This document shows, piece by piece, positions 45,190-53,480 of a DNA stretch of 64,000 nucleotides (within the stretch, counting starts at the first letter, position 1; each line of letters begins with the position of its first letter). The stretch spans positions 248,001 through 312,000 of the forward strand of contig CAJTFW010000002.1 in assembly GCA_910575445.1 (NCBI GenBank), read 5' to 3'. The notes under the pieces were generated by a model. That model was not told the DNA's origin and searched no databases. It worked only from the letters and a program-made list of their open reading frames with translations. A program made the position numbers and the translations under genes. The stretch is from Lachnospiraceae bacterium (lineage in GTDB: Bacteria; Bacillota; Clostridia; Lachnospirales; Lachnospiraceae).

Positions 45190-45283
45190 AGATACCTCCT
45201 ATAGTTGATAACTCGTGGTTGCTAAAGAATAGGATACACGATGTGGGAGGAAAATTCAATATAAATTTGAAAGTGGAATATAT

Positions 45284-45571
45284 TAAGGGACGCTCGCCAC
45301 GGTCTGGCAGATGTTCCTTCCAGACCCCGCTCTCGCTTAATGAACGCCTATAGCGGTACTAAGCTCGCGACTGCGCGTATCCGCTTGCGCTCGCTAAGTG
45401 CCGATGGCGTCCAATGGGTCTTGCAGGAACATCTGCCAGGCCATGTCGGGCTGTGTATTGGCCCCGACACATACGTTGCGGGCGGAACATTTCACTTATA
45501 TACCACACATAACATTATGCGATAGCGGGGTCTTTTGGGAACCTACTCCCCTCCCGTCCTAGTGTCCCTTA
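45284..45571 (+). repeat. Interspersed hairpin repeat, copy D
   Basis: Bounded by a perfect 8-bp terminal inverted repeat TAAGGGAC (45284-45291) and GTCCCTTA (45564-45571). The first head has 14-bp arms at 45304-45317 and 45426-45439 around a core shared with copies A and E. A linker with GCTGTGTATTGGCC matches the linker of A and E in reverse. The right end is half a second head in reverse, resembling the left arm of copy B, whose partner arm is missing. The right end overlaps the 3' end of the minus-strand gene at 45543 and supplies its last codons and stop. Confidence 0.85.
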
Positions 45572-45965
45572 CACCACCAGAATCAGGAAGAAGAAAATGT
45601 TCATAGCACAAGCCAACGAAAAACCAGAGCGGCGCATAGTCGAGGCGGATAACACCTTGGTAGTGGTAGGGAGTATTGCTATAGTCCCAGGGGCACATAT
45701 TTTTGCGTTTTAAGAGGATGCCGCTTAGGTATTCTCCTAAGTAGATAAGCGACATATAGATAAGACCGCGTTTGAAAAGGGGTCTGTGTTTTAGGTGTTG
45801 CATAATGGGGGTTAAAAAGGCAGCGCTGCCATAGATGGGGAACATCCAGAGGGAGGAATTGCCGATTAATTTTAGGTTGCGTAGGCGAAAAGCCTGCAGG
45901 CCAGTCCAGAGGATTTCAAGGGTCCAGCCAAGGATTCCGCATCGGAAAAAATTTTTAGTTATCAT
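45543..45965 (-). CDS. Short CmpB-type membrane protein (PF06541 family), 3' end from a repeat
   Basis: A 140-residue relative of the N-terminal half of the protein at 3893-4741: same FFRCGILGWTLE start, NSSLWMFPIYGSAAFL, YLGEYLSGILLKR and CPWDYSNTPYHYQGVIRLDY. It has about four membrane helices and no coiled-coil tail. The last eight residues, RDTRTGGE, and the TAG stop are encoded by the end of repeat copy D, so the original C-terminus has been replaced or trimmed. Function unknown. It is divergent from folC, 109 bases away. Confidence 0.75.
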   Translation of the reverse strand: MITKNFFRCGILGWTLEILWTGLQAFRLRNLKLIGNSSLWMFPIYGSAAFLTPIMQHLKHRPLFKRGLIYMSLIYLGEYLSGILLKRKNMCPWDYSNTPYHYQGVIRLDYAPLWFFVGLCYEHFLLPDSGGVRDTRTGGE

Positions 45966-46074
45966 GGGGGTAGTGTTGCCGGGGGAAAGAAGAAATATAC
46001 GCTTGAAAGAAAGGGGGGCTTGTGCTATGATTTGTGGATATATGAAGTTTATTTGGAAGTAGGTAAGGGTGAAG

Positions 46075-47373
46075 ATGATGACATATAAGGAAGCGAGAAG
46101 ATTTCTGGAGAATTGTAATCAGTATGCAGGGGAGTTGACGCTTGAGCCTCTTAGGGAGATGCTTCGTAGATTGGGGAATCCCCAGGATAAGCTTTCGTTT
46201 GTACATATTGCGGGGACGAATGGGAAGGGGTCTATTTTGGCGTATGTGTCTACGATACTTTTCAAGGCGAAGTATCGGGTGGGAAGGTATGTCTCACCTA
46301 CGATTTTTGGGTATCGGGAGCGGATACAGGTAAATGGGGTGTCAATATCTCGTGAGGATTTGACACGGCTTACAGAGAAAGTGGAGCGTGTGGGAGCGCA
46401 GATGTTATCGGAGGGACTTAGGCATCCTACGATGTTTGAGGCGGAGACGGCTGTGGCTTTTTTGTATTTTTTGGAGCAGGGGTGTGAGATTGTGGTTCTA
46501 GAAGCAGGGATGGGAGGAAGGACGGATGCAACTAATGTGATACAGAATACACTTGTGGCAGTGCTGGCTTCGATTAGTATGGACCATATGGGATTTTTGG
46601 GAGATACGCTTTTTGAGATTGCAGAAAATAAGGCGGAGATTATAAAGCCAGGCTGTATGGTAGTGAGTGTTAAGCAGATGGAAGAGGCCGAGCGGGCTGT
46701 GATGGAGAGAAGCAAAAAAGTTGGGTGTTCTGTGGTGGTGGCAGATGCAGACGCGGCTGTGCATCGAAAACGTGGGCTTTTTCAACAGACATTTGACTAT
46801 AAAGAGCAAGAGAGCGTGGAGATAGCTCTGTCGGGAGAGTATCAGTTTATCAATGCGGTTGCAGCGTTAGAGGTAGTGGAGGCGCTTCGTAAAAAGGGGT
46901 ATCAGATACCAGAGGAGGCAGTGCGAAGTGGTCTGAAGGAGACGGTCTGGAAGGGGCGTTTTACTGTGGTAGCCAGAGAGCCATATGTAATTGTGGATGG
47001 GGCACATAACCGGGATGCAGCGAAAAGGCTTCGGGAGACGATAGAGCAGTATTTGTCCGATAAGAGACTTATCTATATTATGGGAGTGCTGGCAGATAAG
47101 GAGTATGAGCGGGTGATTGAGGAGACGGTGTCTTTTGCTTCAGAGATTGTGACTGTGATGACGCCGGATAATGAGAGAGCGCTTCCGGCAGAAAAACTTG
47201 CAGAGGCAGTGGCAAAATATCATGTGCCTGTACAGGCGGCAGAGAGCATTGCAGATGCCGTGGAGCGGGCATATGCACTTGCTAGGAAAGAAGATGTGAT
47301 TCTGGCTTTTGGTTCTCTTTCGTATCTGGGAGAATTGATAAGACAGGTAGAGAGGAGGACATCAGATGATTGA
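46075..47373 (+). CDS. folC: Folylpolyglutamate synthase / dihydrofolate synthase
   Basis: Adds glutamate to folates, and probably to dihydropteroate. The product of about 432 residues belongs to the Mur ligase superfamily: the ATP loop HIAGTNGKGSILAY lies near 42-55, MFEAETAVAFLYF near 123, the LEAGMGGRTDATNV segment near 145 and DGAHNRDAAKRL near 305. Start uncertain between ATG 46075 and 46078 (GTG 46069 is possible); AGGTAAGGG lies just upstream. Its 3' end overlaps pheA by 8 bases. Confidence 0.92.
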   Translation: MMTYKEARRFLENCNQYAGELTLEPLREMLRRLGNPQDKLSFVHIAGTNGKGSILAYVSTILFKAKYRVGRYVSPTIFGYRERIQVNGVSISREDLTRLTEKVERVGAQMLSEGLRHPTMFEAETAVAFLYFLEQGCEIVVLEAGMGGRTDATNVIQNTLVAVLASISMDHMGFLGDTLFEIAENKAEIIKPGCMVVSVKQMEEAERAVMERSKKVGCSVVVADADAAVHRKRGLFQQTFDYKEQESVEIALSGEYQFINAVAALEVVEALRKKGYQIPEEAVRSGLKETVWKGRFTVVAREPYVIVDGAHNRDAAKRLRETIEQYLSDKRLIYIMGVLADKEYERVIEETVSFASEIVTVMTPDNERALPAEKLAEAVAKYHVPVQAAESIADAVERAYALARKEDVILAFGSLSYLGELIRQVERRTSDD

Positions 47374-48496
47374 TTTATTAGAGCTTCGGAAAGAGATAGA
47401 TAAGATAGATAAAGAAATCGTACGTCTGTTCGAAGAACGGATGGAGATATGTAAGAAGGTGGCGGAGTATAAGATTGCCAATGGAAAGAAAGTGCTTGAC
47501 AGGGAGCGGGAGCTTGAGAAGCTAAAGGTCTTAGGGGCATTTGCTAGTAATGAATTTAACCGTCATGGGGTACAGGAATTATTTCAGCAGATTATGTCTA
47601 TGAGTAGGAAGCTTCAGTACCAGCTTTTGGAAGCACAAGGGGTCTCAGGAAGCCTTCCGTTTACTCAGGTTAAGGAAATTGACAAAGTACATTGTCGGGT
47701 GGTCTATCAGGGCGTAGAGGGCGCTTACCAGCATGAGGCAGCGCTTCAGTATTTTGGAGAGGATGTCAATATTTTTCATATGGAGAGCTGGCGTGGCTGT
47801 ATGGAGGCGATTAAGGAAGGGATGGCTGACTATGCGGTACTTCCTATTGAAAACTCCTCTGCCGGAGAAGTCAACGATATCTATGACTTGTTAGAAGAAT
47901 ATGAAAACTATATCGTGGGAGAACAAATACTAAAGATTGACCATGCACTTCTTGGCATACCAGGGGCGAAACTTTCAGATATTCAGACGGTCTATTCACA
48001 TCCGCAGGCGCTGATGCAGTGTGCGGTCTATCTAGAGCAGCAGGAAGGCTGGAAGCAGGAGACGCTTGCCAATACAGCGATGGCAGCAAAGAAAGTGGCA
48101 GAGGACCAGGATATTACACAGGCAGCGATTGCAAGCGAGGAGGCGGCAAAGCATCATGGGTTAGTGGTGCTGAAAAAGCCGATTAATCATAACCGCTTTA
48201 ATTCTACACGCTTTATTATCGTGACAAATCGGAAGATGTATGAGAAAGATGCAAAAAAGGTAAGTATCTGTTTTGAATTGCCTCATACAAGCGGAAGTCT
48301 CTACAATATTTTATCGCATATTATCTACAATGACTTAAATATGTGCAAGATTGAGTCAAGACCAATCCCGGAACACAACTGGGAGTATCATTTTTTTGTG
48401 GATTTTGAAGGAAATCTCAATGACAGCGCGGTAAAAAATGCGATTCGCGGTATTATGGAAGAAGCAGTGAATTTTAAAATCCTTGGTAATTATTAG
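47366..48496 (+). CDS. pheA: Bifunctional chorismate mutase / prephenate dehydratase
   Basis: Converts chorismate to phenylpyruvate, the precursor of phenylalanine. The 376-residue fusion has a helical chorismate mutase domain (about 1-85, DLLELRKEIDKIDKEIVRLF), a prephenate dehydratase domain (about 110-285, with VVYQGVEGAYQHEAA near 112 and the FNSTRFIIV motif near 277) and a C-terminal ACT domain (about 298-372, with LPHTSGSLYNIL and KIESRPIPE, the phenylalanine-binding GAL/ESRP equivalents). It is feedback-regulated by phenylalanine in relatives. It overlaps folC by 8 bases and ends at a strong terminator. Confidence 0.95.
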   Translation: MIDLLELRKEIDKIDKEIVRLFEERMEICKKVAEYKIANGKKVLDRERELEKLKVLGAFASNEFNRHGVQELFQQIMSMSRKLQYQLLEAQGVSGSLPFTQVKEIDKVHCRVVYQGVEGAYQHEAALQYFGEDVNIFHMESWRGCMEAIKEGMADYAVLPIENSSAGEVNDIYDLLEEYENYIVGEQILKIDHALLGIPGAKLSDIQTVYSHPQALMQCAVYLEQQEGWKQETLANTAMAAKKVAEDQDITQAAIASEEAAKHHGLVVLKKPINHNRFNSTRFIIVTNRKMYEKDAKKVSICFELPHTSGSLYNILSHIIYNDLNMCKIESRPIPEHNWEYHFFVDFEGNLNDSAVKNAIRGIMEEAVNFKILGNY

Positions 48497-48502
48497 AAGG
48501 TT

Positions 48503-48538
48503 CCCCCGCCTTTTCTATGGCAAAGTCATAGGCGGGGG
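48503..48538. terminator. Bidirectional terminator between pheA and the PHP gene
   Basis: CCCCCGCC (48503-48510) pairs with GGCGGGGG (48531-48538), with an inner CTATG/CATAG stem. Genes converge here. Confidence 0.8.
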
Positions 48539-48546
48539 ACTATGTT

Positions 48547-49401
48547 TTATCTTGGTATACGGGCAGCTTTTAACAAGGTAAGGAGTTTATAAGGGATGGA
48601 GAGATTGTTGGAAAGACCTGTCCCTAGTGCAATATCTGGCTTATTTTTTCCGTGAAAATCGGAGCCACCGGTGATAAGAAGATGGTACTGTTTGGCAAGA
48701 GAGCAAACATAAGTCTCGTCTTGTCCTTTATTTAAGACATAGACAGCTTCGATGCCCATAAGACCAGCTTCTGTAAGTTCACGAAGCAAAAGATGGAGCT
48801 TTTCTTCGGAGAGCTTATAGAGGAGCGGGTGAGCAAGAACCGGGATACCGCCATGGGAGAGAATCAATTTGATGGCATCTGTGGGGGTGACTTCGGTCTT
48901 TGAGACAAAGCAAGGAGCATGCTCATCTAGATATTGTTCAAAGGCAACCGGTCTTGAAGGGACATAGCCTTTATCGACTAGCCAGGCTGCCATATGCGCG
49001 CGGGTGATAACTGCATCGGGGAAGGCATCTACAAGCGCCTCGATGGTGATTGGAAATCCGGTGTATTCCCGGATACGCTCACACATCCTTAGATTGCGGG
49101 TATCTCTGGCATCTAAAAATTCCTGAAGCTTGTCTTTAAAACTTTTGGCATGGTGGTCGATATAATAGCCTAAGATATGAATATCGCGCTTTTCCCATCT
49201 GGTGGAAAATTCAATACCAGGAATGACTTCAAGCGCTTGATTTTCGGCTGCCTGTATCGCTTCATCAATACCATCTATTGAGTCGTGGTCTGTCAAGGCA
49301 AAGGCCGAAAGACCGGTATGAAGTGCCAGCGTTACAAGTTCTTCAGGGGTAAAAGACCCGTCAGAATAACAAGAATGAACATGTAGGTCTATGGTTTCCA
49401 T
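48547..49401 (-). CDS. PHP-domain phosphoesterase, YciV/RNase AM-like
   Basis: Metal-dependent phosphoesterase of 284 residues. The N-terminus DLHVHSCYSDGSFTPEELV holds the first metal histidines (7 and 9), followed by ALTDHDSIDG near 36, a Glu in IPGIEFSTRW near 62, AHPLLYK near 195 and GGSDFHG near 248. Relatives hydrolyse nucleoside 3',5'-bisphosphates or trim RNA 5' ends; which applies here is not shown. Start has AAAGGAGG upstream. It is divergent from the MATE transporter gene. Confidence 0.88.
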   Translation of the reverse strand: METIDLHVHSCYSDGSFTPEELVTLALHTGLSAFALTDHDSIDGIDEAIQAAENQALEVIPGIEFSTRWEKRDIHILGYYIDHHAKSFKDKLQEFLDARDTRNLRMCERIREYTGFPITIEALVDAFPDAVITRAHMAAWLVDKGYVPSRPVAFEQYLDEHAPCFVSKTEVTPTDAIKLILSHGGIPVLAHPLLYKLSEEKLHLLLRELTEAGLMGIEAVYVLNKGQDETYVCSLAKQYHLLITGGSDFHGKNKPDIALGTGLSNNLSIPYKLLTLLKAARIPR

Positions 49402-49459
49402 AAGAATGCCTCCTTTTGGTGTGCAGAATGAATTTCTTTATAGAAAGAGTATAACACAT

Positions 49460-50827
49460 ATGAGAGAATTTTTAAAAATAGTATTTGGGCTTGCTTTTCC
49501 AATTGCACTTCAAAACCTGATTAATACCGCAGTGACAACTGCGGATGTGGTGATGCTTGGAAAAGTGGGAGAGACGGCACTTTCCAGCGGTTCTTTGGCT
49601 GGTCAGGTGCATTTTGTAATGGGACTTATGATATTTGGGATGACGTCAGGGGCTTCGGTTCTTACTGCCCAGTATTGGGGAAAGAAGGATTTGGCGACGA
49701 TTGAAAAGGTCTTTAGCATGACGATTAGCTTTGCGATGATGGCAGGGATTGTCTTTTTTGTTGCAGCGGAATTTTTCCCTGAACAGATTATGCATATATT
49801 TTCTTCGGAGGAAGAAGTGATAAAAGGAGGCGTTGCCTATCTAAAGATTGTGGCATTTTGTTATCCCATCTCAGCATTTACAACAGCGTATCTGTATCTG
49901 ATGCGAAGCATTGAGAGGGTAAAGATTGGAACAGCAGTCTTTGCAGGCTCTCTGGTGGCCAACGTGGTATTAAATGCAATTTTTATCTTTGGCCTTCTGG
50001 GTGTGCCGGCGATGGGGGTAAGAGGAGCAGCGCTTGCAACGCTTCTGTCCCGTTGTCTGGAGTTTTTGATTGTACTTTATTATCTTTTTTTGGTCAACCG
50101 TCAAGTCAGACTTCGGAAATATTATCTGTTCCACTGGGATTCCCTTTTGCTTCGGGATTTTTTAGTACTGTCGATTCCGGTTGTGTTAAATGAGACGCTC
50201 TGGGGTGCCGGGATGTCCGCCAACGCAGCCATTCTGGGGCAGCTTGGAAGTGCAGCGGCTGCAGCCAATTCGGTGGTCCGGGTGATTCGGGAACTTGTGA
50301 TGGTAATGAGCGTGGGGTTGTCAGCGGCGACCAGCGTCTTGGTTGGAAAGGCGATTGGAGAGAAAAGGCTTGACTTGGCGCAGATATATGCCAGAAGGAT
50401 GATGGGACTTAGTATTGTGGTGACTTCTTGTGCAAGCATAACGATGTTTTGCTTTCGCACCAGGATTACAGGGGCGCTGACGTTAGGAGAACAGGCAAGA
50501 GAGTATCTTTTGTTTATGCTGGTAGTATTGGCAGTCTATAGTCTGTGCCAGTCGGTAAGCTGTCCGGTCATTGTGGGGATACTTCGGGCAGGCGGCGATA
50601 CTCGTTTTGGACTAATTCTGGAAGGAATGGCTCTGTGGGTGGGGTCGATATTACTTGGATGGATTGGCGCTTTTGTGCTGCATCTGTCGGTAAAGGGCGT
50701 CTTTATGCTTCTGATGCTGGATGAATTTATCAAGTTGCCGTTTGCTCTATGGAGATACCGCTCAAAGATTTGGCTAAAAGATGTAACAAGAGAGGGGGAT
50801 TCGCTTGCTTCTAATACAGGAAATTAG
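49460..50827 (+). CDS. MATE-family efflux transporter
   Basis: Twelve-helix multidrug and toxin extrusion protein of 455 residues with the two-bundle repeat: the N-terminal ALQNLINTAVTTADVVMLGKVGE and the mid-protein VVLNETLWGAGMSANAAILGQLG are the family marks. It probably uses a sodium or proton gradient; substrate unknown. ATG 49460 fits the family start. The longer frame from 49391 would overlap the 5' end of the divergent PHP gene. The ribosome site AGAAAGAG is weak. Confidence 0.9.
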   Translation: MREFLKIVFGLAFPIALQNLINTAVTTADVVMLGKVGETALSSGSLAGQVHFVMGLMIFGMTSGASVLTAQYWGKKDLATIEKVFSMTISFAMMAGIVFFVAAEFFPEQIMHIFSSEEEVIKGGVAYLKIVAFCYPISAFTTAYLYLMRSIERVKIGTAVFAGSLVANVVLNAIFIFGLLGVPAMGVRGAALATLLSRCLEFLIVLYYLFLVNRQVRLRKYYLFHWDSLLLRDFLVLSIPVVLNETLWGAGMSANAAILGQLGSAAAAANSVVRVIRELVMVMSVGLSAATSVLVGKAIGEKRLDLAQIYARRMMGLSIVVTSCASITMFCFRTRITGALTLGEQAREYLLFMLVVLAVYSLCQSVSCPVIVGILRAGGDTRFGLILEGMALWVGSILLGWIGAFVLHLSVKGVFMLLMLDEFIKLPFALWRYRSKIWLKDVTREGDSLASNTGN

Positions 50828-51374
50828 TGTGTCTTGGAATAAAAAAAACAGAGGGAGAACAGGCGCAGAGGCGCGAAAAAATTTTCCTTTGGCGTATCGG
50901 TTAAAAGAGATAGCATGTGTGGATAAAGTGATGGTGCATAACTGTTATTTTCTGCAAAATGGGAATGAATTTGTAAATTATGCGCAGAATAGTTACTTAT
51001 ATTCTTCCCTCGAACAGCTGAATTTGACCAATCTGTTGTTACAACAGAAGCCAGATGGTCTGTTGGTCTCTTTTTTCTATGACGAAAATCGAAGCGGGAT
51101 GCCATATCGGCGTGGGCATAACCAGGATTATCACAAGATGGATTCACCGTTTTATCGAAAAGATTGTCTCAATGAGGCTGCTTTTTCTCTGATGCCAAAT
51201 CAGTATGGAAGAGTGCTGTATAATGAGCGCAGACGAGATATGGACACTGGAGAATGGTACTATCAGCTTCATGTATACAACTTGTTTTATACAGAAGAAA
51301 AACAGCTGTCAAAAGATGTATTTGTGGTTTATAAACCAGATAGGATATATCAGCAGATTGCAAGATTGTATTGA
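50805..51374 (+). CDS. Small protein of unknown function, coupled to the MATE gene
   Basis: A 189-residue protein that I do not recognise. It starts at TTG 50805 with AGAGGGGGA just upstream, inside the 3' end of the MATE gene (23 bases of overlap), so it is translationally coupled. The sequence is basic and rich in aromatic residues and Asn (NEFVNYAQNSYLYSSLEQLN, then QYGRVLYNERRRDMDTGEWY), with no signal peptide or membrane segment. The GEWYYQLHVYNLF end looks like a beta-strand pair. Length and good ribosome site make it a real gene. Confidence 0.65.
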   Translation: MLLIQEISVSWNKKNRGRTGAEARKNFPLAYRLKEIACVDKVMVHNCYFLQNGNEFVNYAQNSYLYSSLEQLNLTNLLLQQKPDGLLVSFFYDENRSGMPYRRGHNQDYHKMDSPFYRKDCLNEAAFSLMPNQYGRVLYNERRRDMDTGEWYYQLHVYNLFYTEEKQLSKDVFVVYKPDRIYQQIARLY

Positions 51375-51398
51375 CATTTTACCAGAAAACAGTATGAT
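51371..51398 (+). promoter_or_regulatory. Probable malic enzyme promoter
   Basis: TTGACA at 51371-51376 and TATGAT at 51393-51398 are 16 bases apart and begin in the stop codon of the upstream gene. Confidence 0.65.
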
Positions 51399-51434
51399 AT
51401 TTGAAGATAAAAGATTACAAGGAGGATAAGATAT

Positions 51435-52616
51435 ATGGATTATGCAAAAGAGTCCCTACGGCTTCATGGAGAATGGAAAGGAAAGATTGAGGTTATCGCT
51501 ACAGTTCCGGTAGAGACAAAGGATGATTTGTCACTTGCGTATACGCCTGGAGTGGCTGAGCCTTGCCTTGCGATACAGAAGGACGTAGAGAAAAGCTATG
51601 AGCTTACCAGGCGCCATAATATGTGTCTGGTAGTGACAGATGGCAGTGCAGTATTAGGGCTTGGAGATATCGGACCAGAGGCCGGAATGCCGGTGATGGA
51701 AGGAAAATGTGTGCTTTTTAAGGCATTTGGAGATGTGGATGCATTTCCGCTCTGTATTAAGAGTAAAGATGTGGATGAGATTGTCAATACTATCTATCTG
51801 ATATCGGGAAGCTTTGGCGGAGTGAATTTAGAGGATATTGCAGCGCCTAGATGTTTTGAGATTGAGAGAAAATTAAAGGAGAAATGTGATATTCCTATCT
51901 TCCATGATGACCAGCATGGGACAGCCATTATTACACTGGCTGGACTTACCAATGCATTAAAAGTGGTTGGAAAGAAGAAAGAAGATGTGCGTGTGGTTGT
52001 CAATGGAGCCGGAGCAGCAGCAATATCAATTACAAGGCTTTTACTTAAAGCAGGGTATCAGACGATTACGCTTTGCGATAGAAATGGAGCGATTTACAAA
52101 GGGCGTAAGGAAGGGATGAACGCTGTCAAGGATGAGATGGCAGAGGTGACAAATTTAGAGCACAGACAGGGGACGCTTGCGGATATGCTGGTGGGTGCAG
52201 ATGTGTTTATCGGAGTGAGTGCGCCAAAGATGGTGACAACTGAGATGGTCAAAACGATGAATCAGGATGCGATAATCTTTGCCTGTGCCAATCCAACGCC
52301 GGAGATATTCCCAGAGGAAGCAAAGGCCGGAGGGGCAAAGGTGGTGTCAACGGGAAGAAGCGATTTCCCAAATCAGATTAACAATGTACTTGCTTTTCCG
52401 GGGATATTTAGAGGGGCTTTTGATGTAAGGGCAAGTGATATCAATGATGAGATGAAATTAGCAGCAGCTGAAGCACTGGCAGGGCTTATCTCGGATGAAG
52501 AGTTAAATGAGGAATATATTATTCCAAAGGCGTTTGACAAGAGAGTGGGGAAGGCGGTTGCAAAGGCGGTTGCAGAGGCAGCTAGAAGAAGTGGAGTGGC
52601 TAGATGCAATATATAA
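51435..52616 (+). CDS. NAD(P)-dependent malic enzyme
   Basis: Oxidatively decarboxylates malate to pyruvate, giving NAD(P)H. The 393-residue product is the short bacterial form without the phosphotransacetylase-like tail: LAYTPGVAEPCLAI near 34-47 holds the catalytic Tyr, GDIGPEAGMPVMEGK near 76, DDQHGTAI near 157-164 holds metal ligands, and NGAGAAAISI near 188-197 is the dinucleotide loop. Cofactor preference cannot be read with certainty. Single-gene unit with its own promoter. Confidence 0.94.
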   Translation: MDYAKESLRLHGEWKGKIEVIATVPVETKDDLSLAYTPGVAEPCLAIQKDVEKSYELTRRHNMCLVVTDGSAVLGLGDIGPEAGMPVMEGKCVLFKAFGDVDAFPLCIKSKDVDEIVNTIYLISGSFGGVNLEDIAAPRCFEIERKLKEKCDIPIFHDDQHGTAIITLAGLTNALKVVGKKKEDVRVVVNGAGAAAISITRLLLKAGYQTITLCDRNGAIYKGRKEGMNAVKDEMAEVTNLEHRQGTLADMLVGADVFIGVSAPKMVTTEMVKTMNQDAIIFACANPTPEIFPEEAKAGGAKVVSTGRSDFPNQINNVLAFPGIFRGAFDVRASDINDEMKLAAAEALAGLISDEELNEEYIIPKAFDKRVGKAVAKAVAEAARRSGVARCNI

Positions 52617-52631
52617 AATAGTGACAGCATC

Positions 52632-52698
52632 AGCCACAAAAGCAGGGGCCAGAAGGGGCTTGCACTCTTTGTACAAGTCCCTTCTGGTCTTTGTGGCT
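52632..52698. terminator. Long stable hairpin between malic enzyme and lipoprotein genes
   Basis: An outer stem AGCCACAAA/TTTGTGGCT (9 bp) and an inner 14-bp stem at 52649-52662 with 52674-52687 (one G-T pair) form a long hairpin between two convergent genes. There is no T-run on either side, so it is a terminator candidate only. Confidence 0.5.
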
Positions 52699-52711
52699 AT
52701 CGGTTTCATCA

Positions 52712-53365
52712 TTAGTCGTCGATGCCAAAGAGGTATTCTAGTTGGTCTTCGGCGTCGTCTAGTTGGTCTTCTAGGCGTTCGAGGTCGCGCTCTAGTTTTT
52801 TATATTCTTCGCGGGTGAGAGAGTTATTTTTGTATAGGTATTCTAATTCGTCTTCGTGACGGTCAAGCATATCGTCGATTTGTTTTTCTTCTTGTTTAAG
52901 GGCGAAGAATTGGTCCATGCTGTCGGAGGCAGAGGCGTTAGGGGTGGCAGCGTTTACTTTATCAGCGTAAGCGCTGACAAGAGAAGTGAGTTCTTCCATT
53001 GTCTGGGTGGTGGAAGGAGCAGGAGTGGTTTGCTCTGGAGCCGGGGTAGCTTCCGCAGCAGATGATTCCTGGGTGGTGGGTTGTTCTGATGTGGCAGGTT
53101 GCTCTGGTGGGATGGGCTGTTCTGATGTAGCAGGCTGCTCTGGTGTGGCTTGTGTTTCTTCGGTTGGTGTGTTGTCAGCAGAAGGTGGTGTAACCTCTGT
53201 GTTTTCCGGTGGAGTCTGGTTCTCTTGCAATTCTGTAATTTGCTGTTCTAGTTGGGTAATCTGCTCTTTCAGTGCTTCGGTCTCGGCATTGTTTGTATTT
53301 GCCTGGCATCCGCTTAGGCAAAGAGTAAGAGTGATTCCCATGGTGATTAAGATATTCTTTTTCAT
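52712..53365 (-). CDS. Lipoprotein with Pro/Thr/Glu-rich region and coiled-coil ends
   Basis: Secreted lipoprotein of 217 residues, function unknown. The signal peptide ends in LCLSGC (lipidated Cys at about 20). A short coiled coil follows (EALKEQITQLEQQITELQ, about 29-46), then about 60 residues of low-complexity Pro/Thr/Glu sequence with repeated EQPATSEQP units, and a C-terminal acidic helical region (about 155-217, with ERDLERLEDQLDDAEDQLE turned in heptads). I start at ATG 53365, after AAAGGAAC; the frame is open 14 codons further up without a site. It probably spans the cell wall like a stalk. Confidence 0.75.
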   Translation of the reverse strand: MKKNILITMGITLTLCLSGCQANTNNAETEALKEQITQLEQQITELQENQTPPENTEVTPPSADNTPTEETQATPEQPATSEQPIPPEQPATSEQPTTQESSAAEATPAPEQTTPAPSTTQTMEELTSLVSAYADKVNAATPNASASDSMDQFFALKQEEKQIDDMLDRHEDELEYLYKNNSLTREEYKKLERDLERLEDQLDDAEDQLEYLFGIDD

Positions 53366-53480
53366 AATATGTTCCTTTCTGTCTATAGAAGATATAATGA
53401 TAGACATAGTATATCAGAAAACAAAAAAAGATATAAGAGGGAATTTAAAAGATTGAGGGGGATTTATATTGTGTGGTAGA

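Noticed and set aside
45340-45525. Plus-strand ORF of 61 codons in repeat copy D
   Set aside because: Same frame as in copies A and E; explained by repeat conservation, with no ribosome site.
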